Positions 1 through 8,350 of a stretch of 64,000 nucleotides of DNA are shown here, in pieces. Source of the DNA: Streptomyces griseofuscus (lineage in GTDB: Bacteria > Actinomycetota > Actinomycetes > Streptomycetales > Streptomycetaceae); contig NZ_CP051006.1 of the NCBI RefSeq assembly GCF_014673495.1, forward strand, positions 6,661,501 to 6,725,500. The letters run 5' to 3'. Made by a program: the position numbers and the translations under genes. The notes beneath the pieces were generated by a model, which worked only from the letters and a program-made list of their open reading frames with translations, ran no database searches and was not told where the DNA came from. How positions within the stretch are numbered: the stretch's first letter is position 1; each line of letters opens with the position of its first letter.

Positions 1-377
1 GCGGTCGGCATGAAGTGGCCCTGCCGGTGCGCCATCCGGTCCTCGATCAGCTTCCGGTCGCCGGTCAGGTGCACGAACACGACCCCGGGCGCCACCGCCC
101 GCAGCCGGTCGCGGTACGCCCGCTTCAGCGCCGAACTGCTGACCACCCCACCGAGCCCCGCCCGCCCGTGCGCCCAGTGGCCGATGGCGTCCAGCCAGGG
201 CCAGCGGTCGCTGTCGTCCAGCGGGATCCCGGCCGTCATCTTGTCGATGTTGGCCTTGGGGTGGAAGTCGTCGCCCTCGGCGTACGGGACGCCCAGCCGC
301 GCGGCGAGCAGGGGACCGATCGTGGTCTTGCCCGTCCCCGCGACGCCCATCACGACGACGACCTGGGGGGTTCGCAT
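1..377 (-). CDS. gntK: Gluconokinase, 3' part cut off by window edge
   Basis: The reverse strand reads a P-loop kinase beginning MRTPQVVVVMGVAGTGKTT, with the Walker A motif GVAGTGKTT at residues 10-18, then GDDFHPKANIDKM and PLDDSDRWPW, which are typical of the shikimate-kinase-like gluconokinases. It phosphorylates gluconate to 6-phosphogluconate, feeding the pentose phosphate pathway in the cytoplasm. About 125 residues are visible of a usual 165-180; the C-terminus lies left of the window. The ATG at 375-377 is chosen because it sits just before the P-loop strand. It is divergent from the FadR-type gene at 519, which is the usual gnt arrangement and suggests that regulator controls it. 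Confidence 0.88.
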   Translation of the reverse strand, partial: MRTPQVVVVMGVAGTGKTTIGPLLAARLGVPYAEGDDFHPKANIDKMTAGIPLDDSDRWPWLDAIGHWAHGRAGLGGVVSSSALKRAYRDRLRAVAPGVVFVHLTGDRKLIEDRMAHRQGHFMPT

Positions 378-518
378 GTACTGCCTCGCTGTCTTCCTCG
401 ACATCCGACGCCACAGCGGCGTCGCCACACTGAAACCCATTACGTACGACGAATTCAAGAGTCTGTGATGTATAAGTCTGACTTTTTGTTTCCGTGACCT
501 ACGCCGTACGCTGAGTGC
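378..518. promoter_or_regulatory. Divergent promoter region gntK / FadR-type regulator
   Basis: This 141-bp gap between divergent genes has an AT-rich core at about 437-500, unusual for this DNA. It contains a TATAAG at 471-476 and two copies of AGTCTG, at 460-465 and 475-480. TACGCT at 507-512 ends 6 nt before the regulator's ATG and is a plausible -10 for a leaderless message. No single clear FadR-type operator (two half-sites around GT...AC) could be fixed, so operator placement is open. Confidence 0.4.
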
Positions 519-1220
519 ATGAGCACACCGGGCCGGGGGCTGCACGGCCGCGTACTGGACAGCCTCGGCCCCGCGATCACCGCGGGCGAGTACCCGCCGG
601 GCAGCATCCTGCGCACCGACGAACTCGCTCAGCACTTCGAGGTGTCACGCTCCGTGATGCGCGAGGCGGTGCGGGTCCTCGAATCCATGCACCTCGTCGA
701 GTCCCGCCGCCGGGTGGGCGTCACCGTCCGCCCCAAGAGCGAGTGGAACGTCTACGACCCGCAGGTCATCCGCTGGCGGCTGGCCGGCGCCGACCGCCCC
801 CACCAGCTGCGCTCGCTCACCGTGCTGCGCTCCGCGATCGAACCGGCCGCGGCCGGACTCGCGGCCCGGCACGCCACCGCCGAGCAGTGCGCCGAACTCA
901 CCGAGTGCGCGCTCGGCATGGTCGCCCACTCACGCGGCCACCGGCTCGCGGAGTATCTGTTCCACGACGTCGCCTTCCACCGGGTCATCCTCACCGCCTC
1001 CGGCAACGAGATGTTCGCCCGCCTCGGCGATGTCGTGGCCGAGGTGCTGACCGGTCGGACCCAGCACGAGGTCATGTTCGAGGACCCCGACCCGGCGGCC
1101 GTCACCCTGCATGTGCGGGTCGCCGAGGCGGTGCGCGCCCGGGACGCGGTCCGCGCCGAGGAACTCACCCGGCAGATCACCGTGGGCGCGCTCCAGGAAC
1201 TGGACATCCTGGCGCCCTGA
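519..1220 (+). CDS. GntR/FadR-family transcriptional regulator
   Basis: A 233-residue protein has an N-terminal winged helix (residues about 8-72, with LAQHFEVSRSVMREAVRVLE as the recognition region) and a C-terminal all-helical FCD domain (about 85-220) containing the histidines and acidic residues (FHDVAFHRVI) that bind metal and a carboxylate effector in FadR/GntR proteins. It is divergent from gluconokinase, so it is probably the gluconate-responsive repressor. The ATG at 519 follows TACGCT (507-512) by 6 nt with no Shine-Dalgarno sequence, which fits a leaderless transcript. The effector is inferred from context only. Confidence 0.85.
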   Translation: MSTPGRGLHGRVLDSLGPAITAGEYPPGSILRTDELAQHFEVSRSVMREAVRVLESMHLVESRRRVGVTVRPKSEWNVYDPQVIRWRLAGADRPHQLRSLTVLRSAIEPAAAGLAARHATAEQCAELTECALGMVAHSRGHRLAEYLFHDVAFHRVILTASGNEMFARLGDVVAEVLTGRTQHEVMFEDPDPAAVTLHVRVAEAVRARDAVRAEELTRQITVGALQELDILAP

Positions 1221-1255
1221 CCGGGGTGAGCCCGGCATGATCCAAACGAGAGGCC

Positions 1256-1630
1256 CTAGTCCAGGAAGTCCCCGTCCACGTACACCCACGCCCCGTCCAC
1301 CCGCTCGAACCGGCTGCGCTCATGCAGCGAGCCGCCCCGGTAGGAGGCGCGGAAGGTCACCGTCCCGGTGGCGTGGAAGGCGGACCCGTCGGTGCCGTCG
1401 AGGATCTCCAGACCGGTCCACCGCATCCGCGGATCGAGGGCGAGCCGCTCCGGCCGGGTCCGCGGATGCCAGGTGCGCAGCAGATACCCCGGGTCCCCCT
1501 TGACGAAGGCGCAGTACCGCGAGCGCATCAGCAGCTCGGCGGTCGGCGCGCCCGCGGCGCCCGAGTGGAAACGGCCGCAGCAGGCGTCGTAGGACTGCGG
1601 CAGTCCGCAGGGGCAGGTACGCGTGGTCAT
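1256..1630 (-). CDS. YchJ-family (UPF0225) zinc-binding protein
   Basis: A 124-residue protein has an N-terminal cysteine cluster (CPCGLPQSYDACCG, residues 5-18) typical of SEC-C/YchJ proteins, followed by a small mixed alpha-beta NTF2-like domain ending DGAWVYVDGDFLD. The function of the family is not established; the cysteines probably bind zinc. The ATG at 1628-1630 begins MTTRTCPCG. A much longer open frame runs upstream, but it only reads antisense through the two genes that follow, so the short start is right. It stands alone, converging with the regulator at 519. Confidence 0.82.
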   Translation of the reverse strand: MTTRTCPCGLPQSYDACCGRFHSGAAGAPTAELLMRSRYCAFVKGDPGYLLRTWHPRTRPERLALDPRMRWTGLEILDGTDGSAFHATGTVTFRASYRGGSLHERSRFERVDGAWVYVDGDFLD

Positions 1631-1777
1631 GCGCCCCATTGTGCCGGGACGGGACGGGCGCACCGGGCCCGGGGCAGGGGAGGCGTCCGCCGCCGGGCGG
1701 GTGCACAGTGGAGAACGGGCGGACCCGCGGCGGACGTACGGCCCGGGGGCCCGCGCCGCGAGGAGGAGGGACGGACG

Positions 1778-2095
1778 ATGACCCGACCCGTGAGCAGCCA
1801 TCACCCGCCGGCCGTCAAGGAGTGGCGGCTGAACCTGTACCTGTCCGAGCACGACCCGGACACCACGGCCCGGATCGTCCTGGACACCGGGGACAACGTC
1901 CTGGAGAGCCACGCCGAGGCCCGCCGCAACCCGTACGACCGCGACATACCCGAGATCGGCGACGAACTCGCCGCCGGACGTGCCCTGATCGCCATGGGCC
2001 GGCTGCTGGTGCGCGCGGCCAACGGCGACATGCGGGCGCTGGGCGCGATCGACACGGAGAGCAGCCCCACACCGCTCTGGCTGCCCCGGGAGTGA
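1778..2095 (+). CDS. DUF1876 (dsRBFP-like) small protein
   Basis: A 105-residue protein carries a DUF1876 domain, a double-stranded-RNA-binding-like fold of unknown function (EWRLNLYLSEHD...TARIVLDTGDN...ARRNPYD...PEIGDELAAGRAL). It starts at the ATG at 1778 behind a purine-rich GAGGAGGG at 1761-1770. The stop is 9 nt before the next gene's GTG, so the two are probably co-transcribed. DUF1876 genes often neighbour stress genes in actinobacteria (family knowledge); its partner here is the phosphoribosyltransferase-hydrolase fusion. No catalytic residues are evident. Confidence 0.75.
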   Translation: MTRPVSSHHPPAVKEWRLNLYLSEHDPDTTARIVLDTGDNVLESHAEARRNPYDRDIPEIGDELAAGRALIAMGRLLVRAANGDMRALGAIDTESSPTPLWLPRE

Positions 2096-2104
2096 GGTGC
2101 CGCC

Positions 2105-3406
2105 GTGCGGTTCGCCGACCGCCTGGAGGCGGGGCGCAGACTGGGCGCCCGCCTGGAACAGCTGCGGGGCCCGGACGTGGTGGTGCTCGGACTGCCGCGC
2201 GGGGGAGTACCGGTGGCCGCCGAGGTCGCCGCCGCCCTGGACGCCCCGCTTGACGTCTGCCTCGTGCGCAAACTCGGGGTGCCGTACCAGCCCGAACTGG
2301 CGATGGGCGCGATCGGCGAGGACGGCGTACGGGTGCTCAACGCGGACGTGCTGCGCGGCACCGGCGTCCGCGAGGACGAACTCGCCCGGATCGAGGAGCG
2401 CGAGCGCCGGGTGCTCGCCGAACGCGCCGAACGCTACCGGGGCGAATGCCCCTCCGTGCCGCTCACCGGCCGCACCGCCGTGGTCGTCGACGACGGGGTG
2501 GCCACCGGCTCCACCGCCCGGGTCGCCTGCCGGGTCGCCCGCGCCCGCGGCGCCGCCCGTATCGTGCTCGCGGTCCCCGTCGCCCCCCGCGACGTCGCCC
2601 GCCGCCTCGGCGGCGACGCCGACGACGTCGTCTGCCTGGAGACACCCTGGGACTTCGCCGCCGTCGGACAGTTCTACGACGACTTCACCCAGACCGAGGA
2701 CGCGGAGGTCACGGCATGTCTGCGCCGGGCACGGCGACGTCGTCCGAGCGCCGGACCGAGCGGCCGGGCCACCGAGCGGGAGGTGACCGTGCCCGCGGGA
2801 GCCGTGCGGCTGGGCGGCGGCCTGACCGTGCCCGAGGGCGCCACCGGCGTCATCGCCTTCGCGCACGGCAGCGGCAGCAGCCGGCACAGCCCCCGCAACC
2901 GACAGGTCGCCGAGGGCCTGCACCGCGCCGGGCTCGGCACCCTGCTGTTCGACCTGCTCACCGACGCGGAAGCGGGGGACCGCGACAACGTGTTCGACAT
3001 CCCGCTGCTGGCCGGCCGACTGCTCGCCGCCACCCACTGGCTGCGCGCTGAGCCCGCGACCGCCGGCCTCGCCCTCGGCTACTTCGGCGCCAGCACCGGC
3101 GCGGCCGCCGCCCTGTGGGCCGCCGTCGAGGGGCACCCCGCCGCCGTCGTCTCCCGGGGCGGCCGTCCCGACCTCGCCGGACCCCGGCTCCCCGAGGTCA
3201 CCGCGCCCACCCTGCTGATCGTCGGCGGCGCCGACCCACTCGTCCTCGACCTCAACCGGGACGCGCGCTCCCGGCTTCGCTGCGAGAACCGGCTGGAGAC
3301 CGTCCCCGGCGCCACCCACCTCTTCGAGGAACCCGGCACGCTGGAGAGGGTGACCGAACTGGCCCGCGACTGGTTCACGGACCACCTGGCACCCGCGCAC
3401 GTCTAG
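2105..3406 (+). CDS. Phosphoribosyltransferase-alpha/beta hydrolase fusion
   Basis: A 433-residue two-domain protein. Residues about 1-215 form a type I phosphoribosyltransferase: GLPRGGVPVAAEVA near the N-terminus and the PRPP loop VVVDDGVATGSTAR at about 128-141. Residues about 225-433 form an alpha/beta hydrolase of the dienelactone-hydrolase class, with GASTG (about residue 325) as the nucleophile elbow carrying Ser instead of the classical Cys, an acid at GGADPLVLD and a late His (GATHLF). Fusions of this kind are known in actinobacteria, including mycobacterial dormancy-regulon members, but their substrate is unknown. The GTG at 2105 lies 9 nt after the DUF1876 gene. Confidence 0.82.
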   Translation: MRFADRLEAGRRLGARLEQLRGPDVVVLGLPRGGVPVAAEVAAALDAPLDVCLVRKLGVPYQPELAMGAIGEDGVRVLNADVLRGTGVREDELARIEERERRVLAERAERYRGECPSVPLTGRTAVVVDDGVATGSTARVACRVARARGAARIVLAVPVAPRDVARRLGGDADDVVCLETPWDFAAVGQFYDDFTQTEDAEVTACLRRARRRRPSAGPSGRATEREVTVPAGAVRLGGGLTVPEGATGVIAFAHGSGSSRHSPRNRQVAEGLHRAGLGTLLFDLLTDAEAGDRDNVFDIPLLAGRLLAATHWLRAEPATAGLALGYFGASTGAAAALWAAVEGHPAAVVSRGGRPDLAGPRLPEVTAPTLLIVGGADPLVLDLNRDARSRLRCENRLETVPGATHLFEEPGTLERVTELARDWFTDHLAPAHV

Positions 3407-3575
3407 CGCCTCCCCACCCCGGCACCGGGCGGCTGAGCGCCCCGAGACCGCTGCTCTTCCAGGCCCGCCGGACGCGCCTCGAACCCGCCGTCCCTGCGCG
3501 GGCCCCTCGACGCGCGGACCCGGCGCCCGCGTCGAGCCGGGACTCGACGGCGTCCTCGTCGTCCCTCCCTGAGGC

Positions 3576-5300
3576 TCAGCGACCGCCTTTGCGCAGAAAC
3601 CGCCGCAGCCGGGTCAGCGGCCAGGTGTTGATCACCTCGTCCGGGGTCAGCCAGCCGCGCTGGGCGGTGCCGATGCCGTACCGCAGCTGCGCCAGCTGCG
3701 GCACCGAGTGCGCGTCGGTGTTCACCGCGAACCGCACCCCGTGCGTCCGCGCCCGCAGGATGTCCTCGTCCCCCAGGTCCAGCCGGTCCGGCTGGGCGTT
3801 GACCTCCAGAGCGGTCCCCGTGCGCGCGCAGACCGCGAACACCTCGTCCCAGTCCGCGTCCACCCCCGCCCGCCGGCCGATCAGCCGGGTGGTCGGATGG
3901 CCGAGAATGTTCACGTACGGGTTCTCCACCGCCCGTACCAGCCGCCGCGTCATCGCCTTGCGACCGAGGTCGAAATGCGAGTGCAGCGAGGCCACGCACA
4001 GATCGAAACCGGCCAGGAACTCGTCCGGCCAGTCGAGCCCGCCGTCCGGTCCGATGTTCAGCTCGGTGCCGTGCAGCAGCCGCATCCGGTGATGCGCCCC
4101 GTCCAGCTCCCGCAGCCGCTCCCGCTGGGCGAGGATCTTCTCGTCCGTCATCCGCTGCATATACAGATCCGGCGCGTGATCGGTCACCGCGTAGTACGCG
4201 TACCCGCGCTTCGCCGCCGCCTCCACCATGGCGTCCAGGGACGCCAGACCATCGGTGAGATCCGTATGGGTGTGCAGATCACCGCGGACGTCCCGCTCGG
4301 TCACCACCTCGGGCAGCTCCCCGCGCAGCGCCGCCTCGATCTCCCCGCGGTCCTCCCGCAGCGTCGGCACGATCCACGGCAGCCCGAGCCGCGCGTACAC
4401 CTCCTCCTCGGTGCGCGACGCCAGCGACTCCCCGCTCTCCGCGTCGAACACGCCGTACTCCGACAGCTTCAGCCCTTCGCGCACGGCGATCGTCCGGGTG
4501 CGGATGTTGTGCGCCTTGGACCCGGTGAAGTACTGGAGCCCCGCGCCCCACGACTCCGGCGGCAGCACCCGCAGATCCACCTGAAGCCCCTTGCCGGTGC
4601 GCACGGACGTCTTCTTCGTCCCCCGCGCGATCACCTCGGCGGTGTCCGGCAGCTCGCACAGCGCCGCCATGAACGGCGCCGACTTCCTCGCCGCCACCAG
4701 GATGTCCAGGTCCCCGACGGTCTCCCGCATCCGCCGCAGCGACCCCGCGTACGCGCACCGCCGGCACCCTGTCACCTCCTCCAGCGCGCCGACGATCCCC
4801 TCGGCGGTGTCCAGCGCCAGCGCCAACGGCACCCGCGCCCCGGCCCCCCGCAGCAGCTCGATCCCGTGCCGGATGTTGTCCTGCGTCTTCTCCCCGAACC
4901 CCTTGAGATCGGCCAGCCGGTCCGCCTCGATCGCCGCGGCCAGTTCGCTCACCGAGGAGATGTGCAGATCCTCGTACAGCCGCAGCGCCTTCTTCGGCCC
5001 GAGCGTCGGGATGGTGATCAACTCCCGCACCCCGGCGGGAATCCTGGCCCGCCGCTCCTCGACGGCCGCCATCTTCCCGGTCCGCAGATACTCGACCACC
5101 TTCTCGGCGATCGACCGCCCCACATTCGGAATCTCCCGCAGCCCCTTCTCGTCGAGCTTCGAGACATCCGCCGGAAACCCCCCGACGGCACGCGCCGCCT
5201 TCTCGTAGGCACGCGCCTTGAACGCGTCACCTCCGGTGATCGCGATGAGATCCGCGTACTCCCGCAGAACCGCCTCGACCTCGTCATTGACCCGGGCCAC
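3576..5300 (-). CDS. polX: PolX-type DNA polymerase / PHP-domain nuclease
   Basis: A 574-residue protein with a Pol-beta-like N-terminal half and a PHP domain. Helix-hairpin-helix segments read LREIPNVGRSIAEKV and LKGFGEKTQDNIRHGI; the nucleotidyl-transfer site is GSLRRMRETVGDLDILV with DLR further on. The C-terminal PHP domain (about residue 335 onward) shows DLHTHTDLTDG, VTDHAP, HGTELNI, SLHSHFD, GHPTTRLIG and NTDAHS, the metal ligands of the 3'-5' exonuclease and AP-site activities. It acts in base-excision-type repair. The GTG at 5300 lies 6 nt after a reverse-strand TAGACT (5307-5312), suggesting a leaderless message started after the tRNA terminator. Confidence 0.93.
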   Translation of the reverse strand: MARVNDEVEAVLREYADLIAITGGDAFKARAYEKAARAVGGFPADVSKLDEKGLREIPNVGRSIAEKVVEYLRTGKMAAVEERRARIPAGVRELITIPTLGPKKALRLYEDLHISSVSELAAAIEADRLADLKGFGEKTQDNIRHGIELLRGAGARVPLALALDTAEGIVGALEEVTGCRRCAYAGSLRRMRETVGDLDILVAARKSAPFMAALCELPDTAEVIARGTKKTSVRTGKGLQVDLRVLPPESWGAGLQYFTGSKAHNIRTRTIAVREGLKLSEYGVFDAESGESLASRTEEEVYARLGLPWIVPTLREDRGEIEAALRGELPEVVTERDVRGDLHTHTDLTDGLASLDAMVEAAAKRGYAYYAVTDHAPDLYMQRMTDEKILAQRERLRELDGAHHRMRLLHGTELNIGPDGGLDWPDEFLAGFDLCVASLHSHFDLGRKAMTRRLVRAVENPYVNILGHPTTRLIGRRAGVDADWDEVFAVCARTGTALEVNAQPDRLDLGDEDILRARTHGVRFAVNTDAHSVPQLAQLRYGIGTAQRGWLTPDEVINTWPLTRLRRFLRKGGR

Positions 5301-5339
5301 ATATCGAGTCTAGGAACCCGGCGGCGTCCGGGCATGCGA

Positions 5340-5364
5340 AAGGCCCCCGCAGAGCAGGGGCCTT
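5340..5364 (-). terminator. Terminator hairpin after tRNA-Leu
   Basis: AAGGCCCC (5340-5347) and GGGGCCTT (5357-5364) form a perfect 8-bp stem with a 9-nt loop, immediately 3' of the tRNA on the minus strand. It lies between the tRNA and polX, so it should insulate polX from tRNA transcription. Confidence 0.7.
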
Positions 5365-5370
5365 CACTGG

Positions 5371-5455
5371 TGTCCGAGGGGGGACTTGAACCCCCACGCC
5401 CGATAAAGGGCACTAGCACCTCAAGCTAGCGCGTCTGCCATTCCGCCACCCGGAC
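5371..5455 (-). tRNA. tRNA-Leu (anticodon GAG)
   Basis: The minus strand gives a class II tRNA of about 85 nt: acceptor arms GTCCGGG (5455-5449) and CTCGGAC (5378-5372) pair over 7 bp with one G-U; the D-arm contains GGCGGAATGGCAGAC; the anticodon stem CTAGC/GCTAG closes a loop TTGAGGT with anticodon GAG; a long variable arm and a T-arm GGGGGTTCAAGTCCCCC follow. The 3' CCA is not encoded. GAG reads CUC/CUU leucine codons; CUC is common in this DNA. Confidence 0.95.
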
Positions 5456-5668
5456 AAGGTGTCTGTCGTGCGCGGTTTTCCCTCGGCGGGGTTTCCCTCG
5501 CGGCGACAGAGGAAACATTACCAGGCTTTCGGGGGTGGCTGATCACCCCCCGGCCAGGGGCGGGCGGGCGTGAACGGCGTGTGACGGGCCGGGACCGGTC
5601 TTGGGCCGGGGGCGTGCGCGGAGAGAGGATGAGGGGGACCCACCAGCAGGGAAGCGGGAGGAAGCAGC

Positions 5669-6994
5669 GTGAGCGAGAAGGACACGGCCCAGGGCGTCAC
5701 CGGTGAGGACGAGGTCGTGGACCTCTGCCGCGATCTGATCCGGTTCGACACCAGCAACTACGGCGACCACTCGGGACCCGGCGAGCGCCAGGCCGCCGAG
5801 TGGGTCGCCGAGAAGCTGGCGGAGGTCGGCCTGGAGCCGAAGATCTACGAGTCCCACCCCGGCCGCGCCTCCACCGTGGCCCGCATCGCGGGGGAGGACC
5901 CCTCCCGGCCCGCCCTGCTGATCCACGGCCACCTGGACGTCGTACCGGCCAACGCCGACGACTGGACCCACCACCCCTTCTCCGGCGAGATCGCCGACGG
6001 GTGCGTATGGGGGCGCGGGGCGGTCGACATGAAGGACATGGACGCCATGACCCTCGCGGTGGTGCGCGACCGGCTGCGCAGCGGGCGGCGGCCCCCCCGC
6101 GACATCGTCGTCGCCTTCCTCGCCGACGAGGAGGCGGGCGGCACCTTCGGCGCCCGCCACCTGGTCGACCACCACCCCGAGCTGTTCGAGGGTGTCACCG
6201 AGGCGATCAGCGAGGTCGGCGGCTTCTCCTTCACGGTGAACGAGCACCGGCGGCTCTATCTGATCCAGACGGCCGAGAAGGGCATGCACTGGATGAAGCT
6301 CACCGTGGCCGGCACCGCCGGGCACGGCTCCATGATCCACCGGGACAACGCCATCACCGAGCTGTCCGAGGCGGTCGCCCGGGTCGGCCGGCACAAGTTC
6401 CCGGTGCGGGTCACCAAGACCACCCGGGCCTTCCTCGACGAGCTGGGCGACGCGCTCGGCACCGAGCTGGACCCCGAGGACATGGAGGCGACCATCGCCA
6501 AGCTCGGCGGCATCGCCAAGCTGATCGGCGCGACCCTGAGCAACACCGCCAACCCCACGCAGCTGAACGCCGGTTACAAGGTCAACGTCATCCCCGGCGA
6601 GGCCACCGCGCACCTCGACGGCCGCTTCCTGCCCGGGTACGAGGAGGAGTTCCTCGGCGACCTCGACCGGCTGCTCGGCCCGCATGTGCGCCGCGAGGAC
6701 GTGCACGCCGACAAGGCCGTCGAGACCAGCTTCGACGGGGCGCTGGTCGAGGCCATGCAGTCCGCGCTGCTCGCCGAGGACCCCATCGCCAAGGCGGTCC
6801 CGTACATGCTCTCCGGCGGTACCGACGCCAAGTCCTTCGACGACCTCGGCATCCGCGGCTTCGGCTTCGCCCCGCTGAAGCTGCCGCCGGAGCTGGACTT
6901 CGCCGGCATGTTCCACGGCGTGGACGAGCGGGTGCCGGTGGACGGCCTCCAGTTCGGCGTGCGGGTGCTCGACCGGTTCATCGACGCGTCCTGA
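5669..6994 (+). CDS. M20-family metallopeptidase (dipeptidase/ArgE-DapE-like)
   Basis: A 441-residue enzyme of the M20 di-zinc family. The first metal motif is HGHLDVVPA (about residue 91), followed by WGRGAVDMKD with the bridging Asp, the catalytic-base region LADEEAGG, the dimerisation-domain insert, and a late His in MFHGVDERV. It probably hydrolyses dipeptides or N-acyl amino acids in the cytoplasm; no signal peptide is present. The GTG at 5669 has GGGAGGAAG at 5656-5664 as its ribosome-binding site. Actinobacterial members are often annotated M20/M25/M40; substrate specificity cannot be read from sequence. Confidence 0.9.
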   Translation: MSEKDTAQGVTGEDEVVDLCRDLIRFDTSNYGDHSGPGERQAAEWVAEKLAEVGLEPKIYESHPGRASTVARIAGEDPSRPALLIHGHLDVVPANADDWTHHPFSGEIADGCVWGRGAVDMKDMDAMTLAVVRDRLRSGRRPPRDIVVAFLADEEAGGTFGARHLVDHHPELFEGVTEAISEVGGFSFTVNEHRRLYLIQTAEKGMHWMKLTVAGTAGHGSMIHRDNAITELSEAVARVGRHKFPVRVTKTTRAFLDELGDALGTELDPEDMEATIAKLGGIAKLIGATLSNTANPTQLNAGYKVNVIPGEATAHLDGRFLPGYEEEFLGDLDRLLGPHVRREDVHADKAVETSFDGALVEAMQSALLAEDPIAKAVPYMLSGGTDAKSFDDLGIRGFGFAPLKLPPELDFAGMFHGVDERVPVDGLQFGVRVLDRFIDAS

Positions 6995-7159
6995 GCGGTC
7001 GCCGGGGCGTTCGAGCTGGGCCGCCTTGATTTCGGACGCACGTTCGAGATCGACTGAGAAGGGTGAATGCGACCATAAGCTCGTAGCTCCATTACTCCCT
7101 CCTCGTTACAGGTGATGCGACCCCGCACCTTGGGGCCGCTTTGCCAACGAGGAGGAACA

Positions 7160-7393
7160 ATGATCAAGAAGGTCGTCGCTGCCGCGGCTGCCACCGGTGG
7201 GCTGGTTCTCGCGGGCGCGGGCCTGGCCGTCGCCGACGCCGGTGCCCAGGGTGCCGCCCTGCACTCCCCGGGTGTCGTCTCCGGCAACGTCATCCAGGTG
7301 CCCGTGCACGTTCCGGTGAACGTGTGCGGCGACACGATCAATGTGATCGGGCTCCTGAACCCCGCCTTCGGCAACACCTGCGTCAACAGCTGA
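7160..7393 (+). CDS. chpH: Short chaplin, secreted hydrophobic coat protein
   Basis: A 77-residue preprotein has a signal peptide (KK, then an alanine-rich core, cleaved near AVADAGA) and a single chaplin domain of about 50 residues with the hallmark segment SPGVVSGNVIQVPVHVPVNV, two cysteines (NVCGDT and NTCVNS) and NPAFGN. Short chaplins self-assemble into amyloid-like rodlets on aerial hyphae and spores. The ATG at 7160 is preceded by GAGGAGGAA at 7150-7157, a strong ribosome-binding site, so the upstream in-frame extension to 7112 is rejected. It is followed by a long chaplin, matching the chpH-chpC pair of S. coelicolor. Confidence 0.94.
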   Translation: MIKKVVAAAAATGGLVLAGAGLAVADAGAQGAALHSPGVVSGNVIQVPVHVPVNVCGDTINVIGLLNPAFGNTCVNS

Positions 7394-7533
7394 CACCGGT
7401 TCCCCGGAGGGGCTTTCCACCCCGAGGGGCGTCTTCTTTCAGCCGTCGGCCTCGGAGTGCGCGCCATGCGCTCCGAGGCCGACCGGCCTTTTCCAGACAG
7501 TGAAGGCAAGCGAAGGCAGGGGGGTACGCAGCA

Positions 7534-8334
7534 ATGCGACAAGGAACCCGTAAAGGTCTGATGACCATGGCGGCGGCGGCCGGGGTACTCGCCGCCGCGA
7601 CCGGTATGGCGCACGCGGACGCGGGCGCGTCCGGCGCCGCCACCGACTCACCCGGCGTGCTGTCCGGCAACACCGTGCAGGCGCCGGTGCATGTGCCGGT
7701 GAACGTCTGCGGCAACACCGTCAACGTCGTCGGGCTCCTCAACCCGGCGATGGGCAACGCCTGCGCCAACTCCGGTGGCGGCCACGGAGGCCAGGGCCAC
7801 GGCGGCGCCGGCGGCTCAGGAGGAGCGAGCGCCGGCGGACACACCTCCGGCTCGCCGGGCGTGGGATCGGGCAACACCGTCCAGGTGCCGATCGACGTCC
7901 CGGTGAACGCGTGCGGCAACAGCGTCGACGTCATCGGCGTGGGCAACCCCGCCATGGGCAACGACTGCGCCAACGGCGGCGGTACGCACGGCCTTCCGCC
8001 GGGCGGCGGCCACACCACCCCGCCGAGCCACCCCGGTCACCCGGGTCACCCGGGCCACCCCGGTCACCCGAGTCACCCTGGCCACCCGACTCAGCCGGGC
8101 ACGCCCACCACCCCGGGCAAGCCGACCACCCCGGGCACTCCGCACCACCCGGGCGCCCCGGCGACTCCGCCCGCCCGCCAGGTGCATGTGCCGCAGGCGC
8201 CCTCGGCGTCCCTGACCACGGGGCAGCTCGCGCACACCGGCAGTGACCTGCCGCTGGGCCTCGCACTGCCGGCCGGCGCGGGCGCGCTGATCGCGGGCGC
8301 CGCGCTCTACCGCAAGGCACGGGCCAGGGCCTGA
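7534..8334 (+). CDS. chpC: Long chaplin with two chaplin domains and sortase signal
   Basis: A 266-residue preprotein has a signal peptide ending near AHADAGAS, chaplin domain 1 (about residues 33-72, cysteines in NVCGNT and NACANS), a glycine-rich linker, chaplin domain 2 (about 103-143, NACGNS and NDCANG), and a His-Pro-Gly then Thr-Pro rich linker (about 150-215). The C-terminus carries LAHTG, an LAXTG sortase-E motif, then a membrane helix and the basic tail RKARARA. It should be covalently anchored to peptidoglycan and seed short-chaplin assembly. Two Cys per domain are intact. The linker repeat is unusually regular (see findings). Confidence 0.93.
   Translation: MRQGTRKGLMTMAAAAGVLAAATGMAHADAGASGAATDSPGVLSGNTVQAPVHVPVNVCGNTVNVVGLLNPAMGNACANSGGGHGGQGHGGAGGSGGASAGGHTSGSPGVGSGNTVQVPIDVPVNACGNSVDVIGVGNPAMGNDCANGGGTHGLPPGGGHTTPPSHPGHPGHPGHPGHPSHPGHPTQPGTPTTPGKPTTPGTPHHPGAPATPPARQVHVPQAPSASLTTGQLAHTGSDLPLGLALPAGAGALIAGAALYRKARARA
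8029..8100 (+). repeat. 9-bp tandem repeat coding His-Pro-Gly linker
   Basis: Eight consecutive codon triplets encode HPG four times, then HPS, HPG, HPT and QPG (residues about 166-189 of the long chaplin). The third positions vary (ggt, ggc, ccc, ccg), so the repeat is kept at protein level and not as a fresh DNA duplication. Confidence 0.85.
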
Positions 8335-8350
8335 GCCGGCGGACGGTCAC

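Noticed and set aside
1631..3400. Long minus-strand open frame through the DUF1876 and fusion genes
   Set aside because: It is an antisense shadow of high-GC coding sequence; only its last 124 codons (YchJ-like) form a real gene.
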